A stretch of DNA of 16,054 bases from CALVUJ01 sp045119835 (GCA_045119835.1 JBGVED010000019.1:1-16054); one strand, 5' to 3'; positions 7,065-14,950 are shown, counted from the first letter of the stretch. Notes: generated by a model not told the origin, from the sequence alone. Made by a program: numbers and translations.

Positions 7065-7093
7065 TTTATAAAACCAACACTTCTCTTACGCAA
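7065..7093 (-). promoter_or_regulatory. Possible internal promoter before the pyruvyl transferase
   Basis: The 94-base gap at 7044-7137 is the only sizeable gap in the operon between 3459 and 12507. On the minus strand TTGCGT (7088-7093) and TATAAA (7065-7070) are separated by 17 bases, about 22 bases before the start. The -35 matches consensus only at TTG. No terminator is visible in the gap, so this would be a secondary promoter at most. Confidence 0.3.
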
Positions 7094-7137
7094 TTATATT
7101 CAATTAAAATTTAATGTATTATTAGCAAATTTTTTAA

Positions 7138-8139
7138 CTATTCGTTTATAGTTATATTTTCAACACTCAAGAATATTTTTTTTCTTCTATTTTTCTTTTT
7201 ACATACAATAGATTCTAAAAAGAAAATGACACAATACAATCTATATTTTAGAAAAAACATATACATTGTATATTTGAAATTTTTACAAGAGATTAGTTTA
7301 TTTTCTCTTATTACATCATATCTTGAATTATTGAATATTTTCTTAAATGATTTATAATTAACTGTTCTAAATACTCTTATTGCGCTTCTGACAAATTCTC
7401 TATTTACTAGAAATTGCTTACCTTTAACTTTATATTTTCCAAAAATTCTATTTATTGCAAATGGAATCCGTATAAATGAGCCCACATATTTCTCACTGTA
7501 AAAATTATTTGTGGCAGAATTTATATTATCCATATTGTAATAATAAATTTCTTCTTCTATAAATTTTATTCCTACATTATTTTTTATTAAGTATTCCAAC
7601 AAAAAAACTGTATCTTCACAATATCTCAAGTTATTGTTTTCAATTTCTAAAAATTTTTCTTTCAAAAAAATAGTTCTATTGTATGTCATCATAATTTGAC
7701 CGCATAAAGCTTTTTCTACAATTATTTCTAAAGAATACTTACCAGCATCAAGTTCTTTAAAAATTTCTTTTTTATTATTTACAATTTTACTTATTGCTCC
7801 AAACGGAATATATCCATCTTCAATATTTTTATACAACGTAGAAATATATGTTTCACTGACGTAGTCATCTGAATCTAAAAATATCAAATATTTTCCATTG
7901 GCGATTTTAGCCCCATAATTTCTGCAATATGCAGCGCCATGATTTTCGATATCAACTATCCTAATTCGACTATTATCAAACAATTTTATTTTTTGACAAG
8001 TAGAATCTTTGGAGCCATCATTTATAACAATCACTTCATACGGAATATCTGTATTCTGATTTAATATAGAATTCAAGCATTTCTCTATATAATTTTCCAC
8101 ATTATAGCACGGTATAATGACACTAATAATTGCTTCCAT
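7138..8139 (-). CDS. Family 2 glycosyltransferase
   Basis: This 333-residue GT-A transferase has canonical GT2 motifs: SVIIPCYNVENYIEKCLNSI at 6-25, VINDGSKDST 38-47, NHGAAYCRNYGA 66-77, FLDSDD 87-92 (DXD metal site) and CED near 174-176 as the probable catalytic base. It resembles EpsJ/WfgS-like capsule transferases, but sugar specificity cannot be read. The C-terminal 90 residues are basic with hydrophobic segments (FFLKYRLYCVIFFLESIV), likely membrane-associated. The ATG start at 8139 follows TAGGAGG with a 10-base spacer, and the gene overlaps the end of the upstream polymerase by 17 bases, so expression is probably coupled. Confidence 0.92.
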   Translation of the reverse strand: MEAIISVIIPCYNVENYIEKCLNSILNQNTDIPYEVIVINDGSKDSTCQKIKLFDNSRIRIVDIENHGAAYCRNYGAKIANGKYLIFLDSDDYVSETYISTLYKNIEDGYIPFGAISKIVNNKKEIFKELDAGKYSLEIIVEKALCGQIMMTYNRTIFLKEKFLEIENNNLRYCEDTVFLLEYLIKNNVGIKFIEEEIYYYNMDNINSATNNFYSEKYVGSFIRIPFAINRIFGKYKVKGKQFLVNREFVRSAIRVFRTVNYKSFKKIFNNSRYDVIRENKLISCKNFKYTMYMFFLKYRLYCVIFFLESIVCKKKNRRKKIFLSVENITINE

Positions 8140-9340
8140 TTAGCTCTAACCTCCTACCATTTTTTTCTTTCGTAATTTTTTCTATTTCTAAAATTGATAT
8201 TATTACCATAAAAAACTGAACATTATTTCCCAACGCTTCAACAAAAAAATAAATTAAAAGCGTCGACATGACAAATAGACTTAATTTTGATATATCTTGA
8301 TTTTTCAATTTAATACAAGACTCACAACTTTTTATTAGAATAATCAAAAAGCAAATAAAAGACACAATACCACCATCCAACAATATTTCTAGATAAAAGT
8401 TATGAGCAGAATAATATCCTCCCCAAATTTCTATATGATCCATAATAGAATCGCCATATCCCAAAAATGGTTTGTTTGATATCATATTTATAGATTTTTG
8501 CCATAGATACGTTCTGCCAGATAAAGTAATATCTCTATTCAAGATTTCACTTATTATATCTAAAAACACGTTTCTTAATGGCATGTGATTTGAAATTATA
8601 ATTAGAAAACAGCAAGCAACAACCGCTGAACCACAAAAACAAAATAATTTCAAATTAACAAATTTTTTTAACAATATTAATCCTAATAGTATAAATGTAA
8701 TTAACTTACCGGATGCTGAATCCACAAAAATACAACTTAATAACGGAATAAGTAAAAAGAGCCAATATATTTTAGATTTAGAAAAATACACTTTTACAAT
8801 CGTTAAATATATCATCAACACATTTATAAGCGCTATTCCATTGTCTATATTCATAAAATACAACAAATTAACATCATTTTGATACATAGCTGTTTGAATT
8901 CCTTTTTCTTTATATATAATTATACTAGCTAGGTTAACAACATTAAGTACAGTATACATCCAAAACAGAATATCAAAAAATTTTCTTGCTTTTCCTATAT
9001 TCACGTAATAGTTAACAATGAAACAGATTGAAAATATTGTTATAAAATTCTTAAGTGGATTATATAGCGATTCTGAATTTAAAAGCGAAGATACCATGAT
9101 CAGCAATTCAAATATTGCAACATAAAATAAACCATGAAACTTTTTCTTTCCATTTCCTTTTAACAAATTCCAAACAAAAGCAACTGATAAAATAACAAAT
9201 ATCGCTACTCTTAAAATCGATAAACCTACATAAATAACATTTAATATTGGAATGTATTTGAATGATAATGGTATAAAAAAAGGTATAAGTAAAAGTAAAA
9301 TTAAAAATTTGTTTTCTATAATTCTTCTACAATTGTTCAT
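8123..9340 (-). CDS. O-antigen ligase/polymerase family membrane protein (Wzy candidate)
   Basis: This 405-residue integral membrane protein with about 11-12 hydrophobic segments would polymerise lipid-linked repeat units on the outer membrane face. Seen: the large external loop of the Wzy_C/O-antigen ligase family (PF04932) with LSGRTYLW at 273-280, KPFLGYG 290-296 and SAHNFYLEILLDGG 311-324. In a Gram-positive locus with Wzx, polymerase is the likelier role than ligase. It starts at ATG 9340 inside the last codons of the upstream GT4 (14-base overlap) with only GGAAA as ribosome binding site, suggesting coupling. A second polymerase-like gene is at 13745-14845, so which one polymerises this repeat unit is uncertain. 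Confidence 0.88.
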   Translation of the reverse strand: MNNCRRIIENKFLILLLLIPFFIPLSFKYIPILNVIYVGLSILRVAIFVILSVAFVWNLLKGNGKKKFHGLFYVAIFELLIMVSSLLNSESLYNPLKNFITIFSICFIVNYYVNIGKARKFFDILFWMYTVLNVVNLASIIIYKEKGIQTAMYQNDVNLLYFMNIDNGIALINVLMIYLTIVKVYFSKSKIYWLFLLIPLLSCIFVDSASGKLITFILLGLILLKKFVNLKLFCFCGSAVVACCFLIIISNHMPLRNVFLDIISEILNRDITLSGRTYLWQKSINMISNKPFLGYGDSIMDHIEIWGGYYSAHNFYLEILLDGGIVSFICFLIILIKSCESCIKLKNQDISKLSLFVMSTLLIYFFVEALGNNVQFFMVIISILEIEKITKEKNGRRLELNGSNY

Positions 9341-10460
9341 TTTCCATTTTCTCTATTGACTTCACAAAATTTTCAAAATATTTTTCTTTACTAAACTTTT
9401 CTATTTTATACGATGAAGTCCTATTCTTCAATTTATCAAAATTTAGTCTTATATAATCCATTTTTTTTGCTATAGAATTTTTCAAATTATCTCTTTCGAC
9501 ATAAACAGCATCTTTTCCTATTATTTCCGGTATCGCTCCGCAATCAGTTGTCATCATAATCAAATTGGATGCCATTTGCTCTACTACAACCATTCCAAAC
9601 GATTCATTCCACTTTGAAGGTACACAGCCAACATCTGCCGCACAATAATATTCACCTATTACAGAGTTATTTACATATCCCAACAATTTTATATTTGGAT
9701 TTTTTTCTCTACAAATATTTTTCCACTTTTTATCTTTTTCAAAATTAGGTTTCCCGCAAACAATTAAATATTCATTATTTTTATGATTCTCTTTGAAAGC
9801 ATCTATCAATTCATATACCCCTTTATTTTCATCTATTCTCCCCGAAAAAATATATACGATATCTGTATTTTTTATTCCTAAACCTCGTCTTATTATTTCT
9901 CTATTTTTAATATTTTCATCAACACTGAATTTTTGTAAATCAACACCATTGTAAAGAGTAGTGCATTCAACTTTGTCACAAACTTTTTTTACTGTTGATG
10001 CCAAAAAATCACTGACGCACAAACATTTTTCGTAATATTTCATATATTTTGTTGTTTGTGTATTTATATATTCATTGTGTAAATGAAGAATTGCTTTTTT
10101 CCCTTTTGAATACGAAATTTTCCCTAAAAGTGGTTCATTTTCACAAACAATATAATCATACTTATCCATATTCAATTTATTAAAAATTATATTTTTATAG
10201 ATATATAATTTCAAAAGCCACTTTCTTTTGAATAATCTCTTGTTTGTTAATTTTAAAAATAAATTATTATTGGAAAATATAAACTTTGTGTATTTATAGC
10301 CATATTTATTCAAATCATCTTTTATGGTCAAAACATCAATTTCAAATTTTTTTTCTATCTCATTTTGTTCAATAATTTGTGTGATAAGATTCTCTACCGC
10401 TCCACCCTTACAATCCGGCACAGGTAAATAATTAGGACAAATTATAAGTACTTTTTTCAA
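9327..10460 (-). CDS. GT-B glycosyltransferase, family 4 type
   Basis: This 377-residue glycosyltransferase has the two-lobed GT-B layout. Seen: the N-terminal VLIICPNYLP at 4-13 with KGGAVENL at 18-25, a YNGVDLQKF linker at 170-178, FSGRIDENKGV at 205-215 starting the donor lobe, LLGYV 259-263, and the E-x7-E donor-site motif ESFGMVVVEQ at 286-295. Role: adding a sugar from a nucleotide donor to the growing lipid-linked oligosaccharide. The start is taken as TTG 10460, five bases after AGGAGGTGA; the upstream GTG at 10469 lies within the Shine-Dalgarno itself. The gap to the upstream gene is 12 bases. Donor sugar and linkage are unknown. Confidence 0.92.
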   Translation of the reverse strand: MKKVLIICPNYLPVPDCKGGAVENLITQIIEQNEIEKKFEIDVLTIKDDLNKYGYKYTKFIFSNNNLFLKLTNKRLFKRKWLLKLYIYKNIIFNKLNMDKYDYIVCENEPLLGKISYSKGKKAILHLHNEYINTQTTKYMKYYEKCLCVSDFLASTVKKVCDKVECTTLYNGVDLQKFSVDENIKNREIIRRGLGIKNTDIVYIFSGRIDENKGVYELIDAFKENHKNNEYLIVCGKPNFEKDKKWKNICREKNPNIKLLGYVNNSVIGEYYCAADVGCVPSKWNESFGMVVVEQMASNLIMMTTDCGAIPEIIGKDAVYVERDNLKNSIAKKMDYIRLNFDKLKNRTSSYKIEKFSKEKYFENFVKSIEKMENEQL

Positions 10461-10472
10461 GTTTTTCACCTC

Positions 10473-11528
10473 CTATTCACTTAATTTTAAATATATTTCA
10501 TATAGAGTTTTTCCCATTTCTTCTTTGGTGAATTTTTTGAAATCATCCAAATTTTGACTTTCACACGTTCTTATTTTTTTTCCCATTATTGTTTCACACC
10601 AAAGTTTCTCTGTTAAAGAGATGTATTCAACAAGTTCTTTTTTTACTAAAGAAGACTTTGAAATTAGATTGGAGCAGATACACGGAAGCCCGTTTATTTG
10701 TGCTTCTAATAGAACAAGCCCAAAACTTTCATATACAGACGGAAATAAAAACACGTCCGCCATTGAATAAAAATCATTTACATTCTTTTTTTCTTCTAAA
10801 AATAAAATATTGGAACATCCCTTTGCTTTTTCTTTTGCTTCTTCAAGCAACTCTCCAACTCCTATCAAAACCAACTTATATTTTGAATCATCTTTTAAAT
10901 TTTTAAAACATTCCACCAAGAATGATTGATTTTTTTGATTATTAAATAAACCCACATGCAAACACACTACATTATTTTGCAAATTATACTCATTTCTCAA
11001 ACATTCTCTTTTTGTTACATTCAATTTAAATTTTTCTATATCTATGCCGTTATTCAGCACAACAAATTCTTTAGTAAAAGCAAATTCCCCAGCCTCTTTA
11101 CTGCACCCAATCGCTAAATCGTACATATTATTAAATGTTTTTTTTAACACTTTGTGAATTTTCATATGCGTACATTTTGTATTGTGTCCATGAACAACTA
11201 TTTTATTTTTCAATTTTCTAAATGGCAAGCAATCTAAAATCATTGTGGAACTATTACCATGTATATGTACAATATCATACTTATTTAATTTCCCAATTTT
11301 TTTCAAAAAAAGATAATATTTTATAACGTTTTTTCTTCTAGGACTCCTTATGATATTAATTTCATTTTTTTCAAATATGTCTTCATAAAATTTATCTATA
11401 TATCCTTGAACAACAACATCTACTTGAACATCTGAATTAATTTTTTTTATTTCTGTAATGCTAGTAGAAATAACATTAGATATTCCATTTAACCCATAAG
11501 GAACTGTATTTATAATCAATATTTTCAT
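10473..11528 (-). CDS. GT-B glycosyltransferase, family 4 type (EpsF-like)
   Basis: This 351-residue GT4 enzyme resembles the EpsF/capsule transferase group. Seen: MKILIINTVPYGLNGISNV at the N-terminus, DIVHIHGN at 85-92, VVHGHNT at 111-117, LNNGIDIEKF at 158-167, HVGLFNNQKN at 191-200 and the donor-site ESFGLVLLEAQ at 267-277. It is expected to act at the inner membrane face on the lipid-linked repeat unit. The start is ATG 11528, seven bases after AGAGGG and 2 bases after the upstream stop; a TTG two codons earlier overlaps that stop. The sugar transferred is unknown. Confidence 0.92.
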   Translation of the reverse strand: MKILIINTVPYGLNGISNVISTSITEIKKINSDVQVDVVVQGYIDKFYEDIFEKNEINIIRSPRRKNVIKYYLFLKKIGKLNKYDIVHIHGNSSTMILDCLPFRKLKNKIVVHGHNTKCTHMKIHKVLKKTFNNMYDLAIGCSKEAGEFAFTKEFVVLNNGIDIEKFKLNVTKRECLRNEYNLQNNVVCLHVGLFNNQKNQSFLVECFKNLKDDSKYKLVLIGVGELLEEAKEKAKGCSNILFLEEKKNVNDFYSMADVFLFPSVYESFGLVLLEAQINGLPCICSNLISKSSLVKKELVEYISLTEKLWCETIMGKKIRTCESQNLDDFKKFTKEEMGKTLYEIYLKLSE

Positions 11529-11530
11529 AA

Positions 11531-12031
11531 TCAATCCCTCTTGCCTTCTAACTCTATATACTCATTAATTTTTTTTTCTATATGTTCAATTCCATTCTTA
11601 TTGAAAAAAAACTTATTTAATTCTATTTTTTTCGCTTTGCTAATTGCTTCTATTAATGATGTTGTCTCATCCACTTTAACAACATACCCTAGTTCACTAT
11701 ATTTTTCACATATTTCTAATTGATGATCATCTATATGTTCATCAAATTTCTTTAATCTTGGACACGCTATTATTTTCTTATTATTTTTAAGACCACCAGT
11801 TATAGATCCTACTCCGCCATGACTAATAAAAATATCACACGACTGTATTTTGTCATCAAAATCTTTAGGATTTAAAAATTGCTTATATTGATAATTTTTG
11901 GGTTGATATGTTGAATGTCCAATTTGAGCAAATACTTCTTCTTTTATTTTTCCTTCTTCAATCAAATTATCAATTTCAATAAGAATTCTATTGAATTGAA
12001 ATTTTTGAGTTCCCAATGCTACAAATATCAT
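11531..12031 (-). CDS. pssE: Alg13/PssE-like glycosyltransferase subunit
   Basis: This 166-residue protein matches the C-terminal, nucleotide-sugar-binding half of GT28/MurG-type enzymes. Seen: FVALGTQ at 3-9, SHGGVGSI at 70-77 (donor-site glycine motif) and DEHIDDHQ at 97-104, all typical of Alg13, PssE and streptococcal Cps14G-type proteins. It needs the Alg14-like partner encoded immediately upstream. The two genes overlap by ATGA, as expected for subunits made in equal amounts. Streptococcal relatives of the pair add beta-1,4-galactose to the first sugar, which would fit the nearby galE, but specificity here is inferred. Confidence 0.9.
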   Translation of the reverse strand: MIFVALGTQKFQFNRILIEIDNLIEEGKIKEEVFAQIGHSTYQPKNYQYKQFLNPKDFDDKIQSCDIFISHGGVGSITGGLKNNKKIIACPRLKKFDEHIDDHQLEICEKYSELGYVVKVDETTSLIEAISKAKKIELNKFFFNKNGIEHIEKKINEYIELEGKRD

Positions 12032-12507
12032 ATGGTATCACCCCCAAAAAATGAACCTACATATTTCGCTTTTGGATATTTTTCAATTAATTCTGGCCAT
12101 TGTACAAAAAACAAATCTGCATCTTTATAAACTTTTTTCCCCGTCATAGATAAATCTTTAACTCTAGCATATGACTCTATGTATATAACTTTCTTTCTAA
12201 ATAGTTTTGCAATTTTAATCATGGGATAGGCACACAACGCACCTGTTGAAATAATGTAATCAGGCCTCTCTTTTATAAAGACCCATAATTCCTTCATTGC
12301 CAATAGTAAGAAACGTAACACAAACAATTTTTCTCGTCTATTTATTTCTCTAACAAAATATTTTTTTTCGCAAAAATCACTCTTAAAGTTTTCAACCTTT
12401 TCAGTAACAAGGAAACTGTTATAACTTTTAGCTATATTACTTAAATTTTTAAGTTCTGAAAAATGGCCTCCTGATGAACATATAAAACAAAGTTTTGTTT
12501 TTTTCAT
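12028..12507 (-). CDS. pssD: Alg14/PssD-like glycosyltransferase subunit
   Basis: This 159-residue protein matches the acceptor-binding, membrane-anchoring half of the split Alg13/Alg14-type glycosyltransferase. Seen: CSSGGHFSEL at 10-19, a hydrophobic stretch near 61-78, DYIISTGALCAYP at 83-95 and IYIESYARVKDLSMTGK at 108-124, hallmark motifs of Alg14/PssD/Cps14F. It would recruit the Alg13-like subunit to the membrane to add the second sugar to the primed lipid. The start is ATG 12507 after AAAGGGGG; a TTG at 12528 would place the Shine-Dalgarno inside the gene. It begins 1 base after the stop of the priming transferase gene. Confidence 0.92.
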   Translation of the reverse strand: MKKTKLCFICSSGGHFSELKNLSNIAKSYNSFLVTEKVENFKSDFCEKKYFVREINRREKLFVLRFLLLAMKELWVFIKERPDYIISTGALCAYPMIKIAKLFRKKVIYIESYARVKDLSMTGKKVYKDADLFFVQWPELIEKYPKAKYVGSFFGGDTI

Positions 12508-12508
12508 T

Positions 12509-13234
12509 TTATTTAGCCCCCTTTCCAAATAGTACTACTCCTACTGTTTTGAAAAGGATTTTAATATCTAACCATGCACTAATGTGTTTGCTATAGTATT
12601 TATCCAATTCTAATCTTTCTTCAAAACTAGTATCGCTTCTTCCATTTACTTGCCAGTATCCTGTTATTCCAGGTTTACACGCTATTATATATTTGTAGTA
12701 ATCTCCCATACCTTCATCTTTTTCTCTCCATAAGTAAGGTCTAGGTCCTACTAGAGACATATTTCCTTTTAAAACATTTATTAATTGTGGTAATTCATCA
12801 ATACTTGTTTTTCTGATGAATTTACCAATTTTTGTAATACGAGGATCGTTTTCTAATTTTTTATTTTTTAGATATTCCTCTTTTATACTTGGATCTTTAG
12901 CGAATAATTCTTCAAGTACTTTTTCCCCATTCATTACCATACTTCTAAATTTATAAACTTTGATTGTTTTTCCGTTTTTACCAATTCTATTTTGAATGAA
13001 GAAGGCTTTGCCTCCATCTCTTCTTATTAGGATTGCTACTACTAAGAATACTGGGCTTAATAGTATCAATGCTAGTAAACTTGCTATTATATCTACTAAT
13101 CTTTTAAAAATATAATAAACCTTAAATTTTGGTTTGAAATCATCTTCTACTTTTTCTACTACTTTAGTAGTTTCTACAACACTTTCTTCTTCAACAAGTG
13201 TCTCTTCTTTTTCTTTAACTGCTATATTACTCAC
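12509..13234 (-). CDS. Undecaprenyl-phosphate sugar-1-phosphate transferase (priming enzyme)
   Basis: This 241-residue bacterial sugar transferase (PF02397) starts repeat-unit synthesis by moving a sugar-1-phosphate from a UDP-sugar to undecaprenyl phosphate. Seen: KRLVDI at 44-49 followed by one hydrophobic (re-entrant) helix to about 70, YKFRSM 94-99, IDELPQL 145-151 with the catalytic DE at 146-147, SLVGPRP 160-166 and PGITGYWQVNGRS 188-200. It is the short form, without the N-terminal multi-helix domain of WbaP/CpsE. Residues 5-32 form an unusual Glu/Val-rich acidic extension. The start is GTG 13234, nine bases after AGGGGG. That Shine-Dalgarno is the 3' arm of a terminator-like hairpin. 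Glucose, galactose or N-acetyl sugars are all possible substrates. Confidence 0.93.
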   Translation of the reverse strand: MSNIAVKEKEETLVEEESVVETTKVVEKVEDDFKPKFKVYYIFKRLVDIIASLLALILLSPVFLVVAILIRRDGGKAFFIQNRIGKNGKTIKVYKFRSMVMNGEKVLEELFAKDPSIKEEYLKNKKLENDPRITKIGKFIRKTSIDELPQLINVLKGNMSLVGPRPYLWREKDEGMGDYYKYIIACKPGITGYWQVNGRSDTSFEERLELDKYYSKHISAWLDIKILFKTVGVVLFGKGAK

Positions 13235-13292
13235 AATAAAAAACCCCCTATTTAATTAAATTTGTAAAAAAGCACTAATTAAAATAGGAGTT
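13235..13292 (-). terminator. Terminator/attenuator-like hairpin overlapping the priming-transferase ribosome binding site
   Basis: On the minus strand, AACTCCTATTTTAATTA (13292-13276) pairs imperfectly (one bulge and a G-U) with TAATTAAATAGGGGGTT (13258-13242), with a loop of about 17 bases, followed by six T, A, TT and then the GTG start. It begins right after the stop of the small membrane protein. The shape is that of an intrinsic terminator, and the 3' arm contains the only Shine-Dalgarno for the priming transferase. It may be a partial terminator, an attenuator or a translation-control element. No alternative anti-terminator pairing was identified. Confidence 0.55.
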
Positions 13293-13673
13293 TTAAATTC
13301 TTAAATAAATAGCATTGGCTTTATTAAAAATGAATTCTTTGTACTCTTTAGCAAAGAAACCATTATTATTTGAACAATCATCTATTTCTATCATTTCAAA
13401 ATTAATTGTATTAAAAAATCTAATGCAACCAATTAATTCCATAACAAAAGTTGTTATTAAAGATAAAACATTTTGCATACTAACAATTAAATCAAAAATT
13501 GATTTGTTAGTTCTAACTTGACCAAACACCTGCGCTAAATCAACACTTGAACCAGATGTCAATGCACTAAAATCTATTACACCAAAGAAGATAACAGAAA
13601 AAATTAAAGGAAGTAAAATATCTAAAATGAAGGATACTGTTAAAGTTTTACATTTGTTCCACATTTGTCTCAT
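13293..13673 (-). CDS. Small two-helix membrane protein of unknown function
   Basis: I do not recognise this 126-residue protein. Seen: hydrophobic helices at about 13-33 and 60-85, a short loop between them with DFSALTSGSSVDLAQVF, and a polar tail ending in IYLRI. The start chosen is ATG 13673, five bases after GGAGGGG; the open frame upstream crosses the promoter and is not expected to be translated. A near-consensus promoter lies immediately upstream and a terminator-like hairpin immediately downstream, so it looks like a separately expressed gene between the two parts of the polysaccharide locus. A regulatory or accessory role for the surface polymer is only a guess from position. Confidence 0.65.
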   Translation of the reverse strand: MRQMWNKCKTLTVSFILDILLPLIFSVIFFGVIDFSALTSGSSVDLAQVFGQVRTNKSIFDLIVSMQNVLSLITTFVMELIGCIRFFNTINFEMIEIDDCSNNNGFFAKEYKEFIFNKANAIYLRI

Positions 13674-13695
13674 ATTTTCCCCTCCTGTCTTTTCA

Positions 13696-13724
13696 ATTTT
13701 ATATGAAATATAAAAGGGTGTCAA
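13696..13724 (-). promoter_or_regulatory. Near-consensus sigma-A promoter for the small membrane protein
   Basis: On the minus strand a perfect TTGACA (13719-13724), 17 bases, and TAAAAT (13696-13701, 5 of 6 matches) are followed by GGAGGGG and ATG 13673, giving a very short leader. The -35 box is embedded in the terminator-like inverted repeat at 13713-13746. It may also drive the priming transferase and downstream operon by read-through. Confidence 0.65.
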
Positions 13725-13746
13725 CAAAATGCCCTTAACACCCTTT
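13707..13746 (-). terminator. Terminator-like hairpin after the Wzy-like gene
   Basis: AAAGGGTGT (13746-13738 on the minus strand) and ACACCCTTT (13721-13713) form a 9-bp perfect stem with a 16-base loop, followed by TATATTT. It overlaps the stop codon of the upstream gene (13745-13747). The loop is large and the T-run interrupted, so termination may be partial. Confidence 0.55.
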
Positions 13747-14845
13747 AAATATTGTCATTATTTACTATTTTTTGTAAATTTTTGTCGTTTTTCTCAAATT
13801 TTAATTTTATATAATTATCATAAATACTCCACATACAAATTAAAGGAACAATATCTTGTCCAAGGCTTCTAATGTTTTCTGTAAGCCCATATATTAAAAC
13901 TGCTAAAAAGACAACTTTTAATTCATTGCTAACCTTTTTTCTAAATGTAAAGTAGTAAAATGAAGCAGAAATTAATAATGCAGGCAATCCATCCCTTACT
14001 ATTAAATAGATAGTTCTATTATCGCAATTTTTAAAATATTCCCTTCCATACAAAATATGCCATTTGGCATTGACTAATATATCATGTAATAAAGCTGGTC
14101 TCCCAGAGAAAAATTCATTTAAAGTTGAATTTTCACAATATATAAACACGAAAGAAACAGAAAATATTGCCGTTAATAAAAAAGCATACCTTAAATCAAT
14201 TTTATTAAATATTTTTCTAAATATTATTTCAAAATTAGATATTAATACGAATATAAATGTTGCTATTATTCCAGTTCTACTATTGGTTAACATAAACAAA
14301 GTAACAGCCATACCTATAGAGTAAATATTGAACCATATCTTCTTTTTATCCAACAAATATAACGCCATTAGGTTTCCAAAGAAATATCTAAATATAGTAT
14401 TAGGATGAACAAATCCTAAACTATATCTTATAGAACCATCTCTAACCGTATTATATTCTGGGATAATTTTCAAAAAGTAACAAATTACAGCAATGCTAAT
14501 AAAGCAAGTTGAGGCAATAAAATATGTTTGTAAACACTTATTTCTATTTTCTATGAAAATAGAAGCTATCAAAAGATATATATATACATCTAACATATCT
14601 CTATCAAACATGTATAAAAAGGATATTGAATAAATAACAGCCATCCATAGTCTTTGCTTATTACTTTTAGCATTATAAAGCATGTAAAAAGTAGCGTAGA
14701 TCCCCACTAATCCGATTAGAACAAAACCGGTATATAAAATAGACCTTACATCTCTAAAAGCTGTATATCTAAAAAATGGTTCACTCAGTAAAACAACAAG
14801 AATAATAATATCTTTCCATAACGCTCTTTTAAAAATATGCTTCAT
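13745..14845 (-). CDS. wzy: Wzy-like repeat-unit polymerase
   Basis: This 366-residue integral membrane protein with about 9-11 hydrophobic segments resembles Gram-positive capsule polymerases. Seen: RYSLGFVHPNT at 140-150, LTNSRTG at 186-192 and FFSGRPALL at 245-253. SLGF-HPN and SRTG-type motifs recur in Wzy proteins of streptococci and relatives, whose overall similarity is low. It would join lipid-linked repeat units on the outer membrane face. It sits outside the main operon, bounded by its own promoter-like -10 and a terminator-like hairpin. ATG 14845 follows AAGGGGTT, which is part of a 9-bp hairpin. A second polymerase candidate is at 8123-9340. Confidence 0.78.
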   Translation of the reverse strand: MKHIFKRALWKDIIILVVLLSEPFFRYTAFRDVRSILYTGFVLIGLVGIYATFYMLYNAKSNKQRLWMAVIYSISFLYMFDRDMLDVYIYLLIASIFIENRNKCLQTYFIASTCFISIAVICYFLKIIPEYNTVRDGSIRYSLGFVHPNTIFRYFFGNLMALYLLDKKKIWFNIYSIGMAVTLFMLTNSRTGIIATFIFVLISNFEIIFRKIFNKIDLRYAFLLTAIFSVSFVFIYCENSTLNEFFSGRPALLHDILVNAKWHILYGREYFKNCDNRTIYLIVRDGLPALLISASFYYFTFRKKVSNELKVVFLAVLIYGLTENIRSLGQDIVPLICMWSIYDNYIKLKFEKNDKNLQKIVNNDNI

Positions 14846-14846
14846 T

Positions 14847-14869
14847 TTAATAACCCCTTCGGTTATTAA
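14847..14869 (-). promoter_or_regulatory. Leader hairpin around the ribosome binding site of the Wzy-like gene
   Basis: On the minus strand TTAATAACC (14869-14861), loop GAAGG, GGTTATTAA (14855-14847) form a perfect 9-bp stem one base before the ATG at 14845. The Shine-Dalgarno GAAGGGG spans the loop and the stem. A transcript starting about 7 bases after the TATAAT at 14876-14881 would begin exactly at this hairpin. It could protect the 5' end or limit translation. Confidence 0.55.
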
Positions 14870-14875
14870 GGATAC

Positions 14876-14904
14876 ATTATATTTTTTATTTTTTCAATTA
14901 AAAA
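14876..14904 (-). promoter_or_regulatory. Putative promoter of the Wzy-like gene
   Basis: On the minus strand a perfect TATAAT followed by G (14876-14881) lies 17 bases after TTTTTA (14899-14904), a poor -35. It lies between the galE terminator and the next start, where a promoter is expected. Confidence 0.45.
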
Positions 14905-14926
14905 CGGCGATATGTTTATTGTGGAT

Positions 14927-14950
14927 AAAAAAAGCGAAGTTTTCTTCGCT
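14927..14950 (-). terminator. Intrinsic terminator of galE
   Basis: AGCGAAG-AAAA-CTTCGCT is a perfect 7-bp stem (14933-14950) followed by six T on the minus strand, seven bases after the galE stop. This is a textbook intrinsic terminator and separates galE from the polymerase gene. Confidence 0.92.

Noticed and set aside
5937..12031. Mycoplasma-type genetic code suggested by the very low G+C.
   Set aside because: TGA ends several genes at positions fitting family lengths and start overlaps, and tryptophan is encoded by TGG in conserved motifs such as DQVWNP and GYWQVNG.
2439..14324. Open reading frames on the plus strand (for example 2439-2900, 10589-10906, 11541-11723).
   Set aside because: They lie antisense to well-supported genes, lack ribosome binding sites at their starts and show no recognisable motifs.
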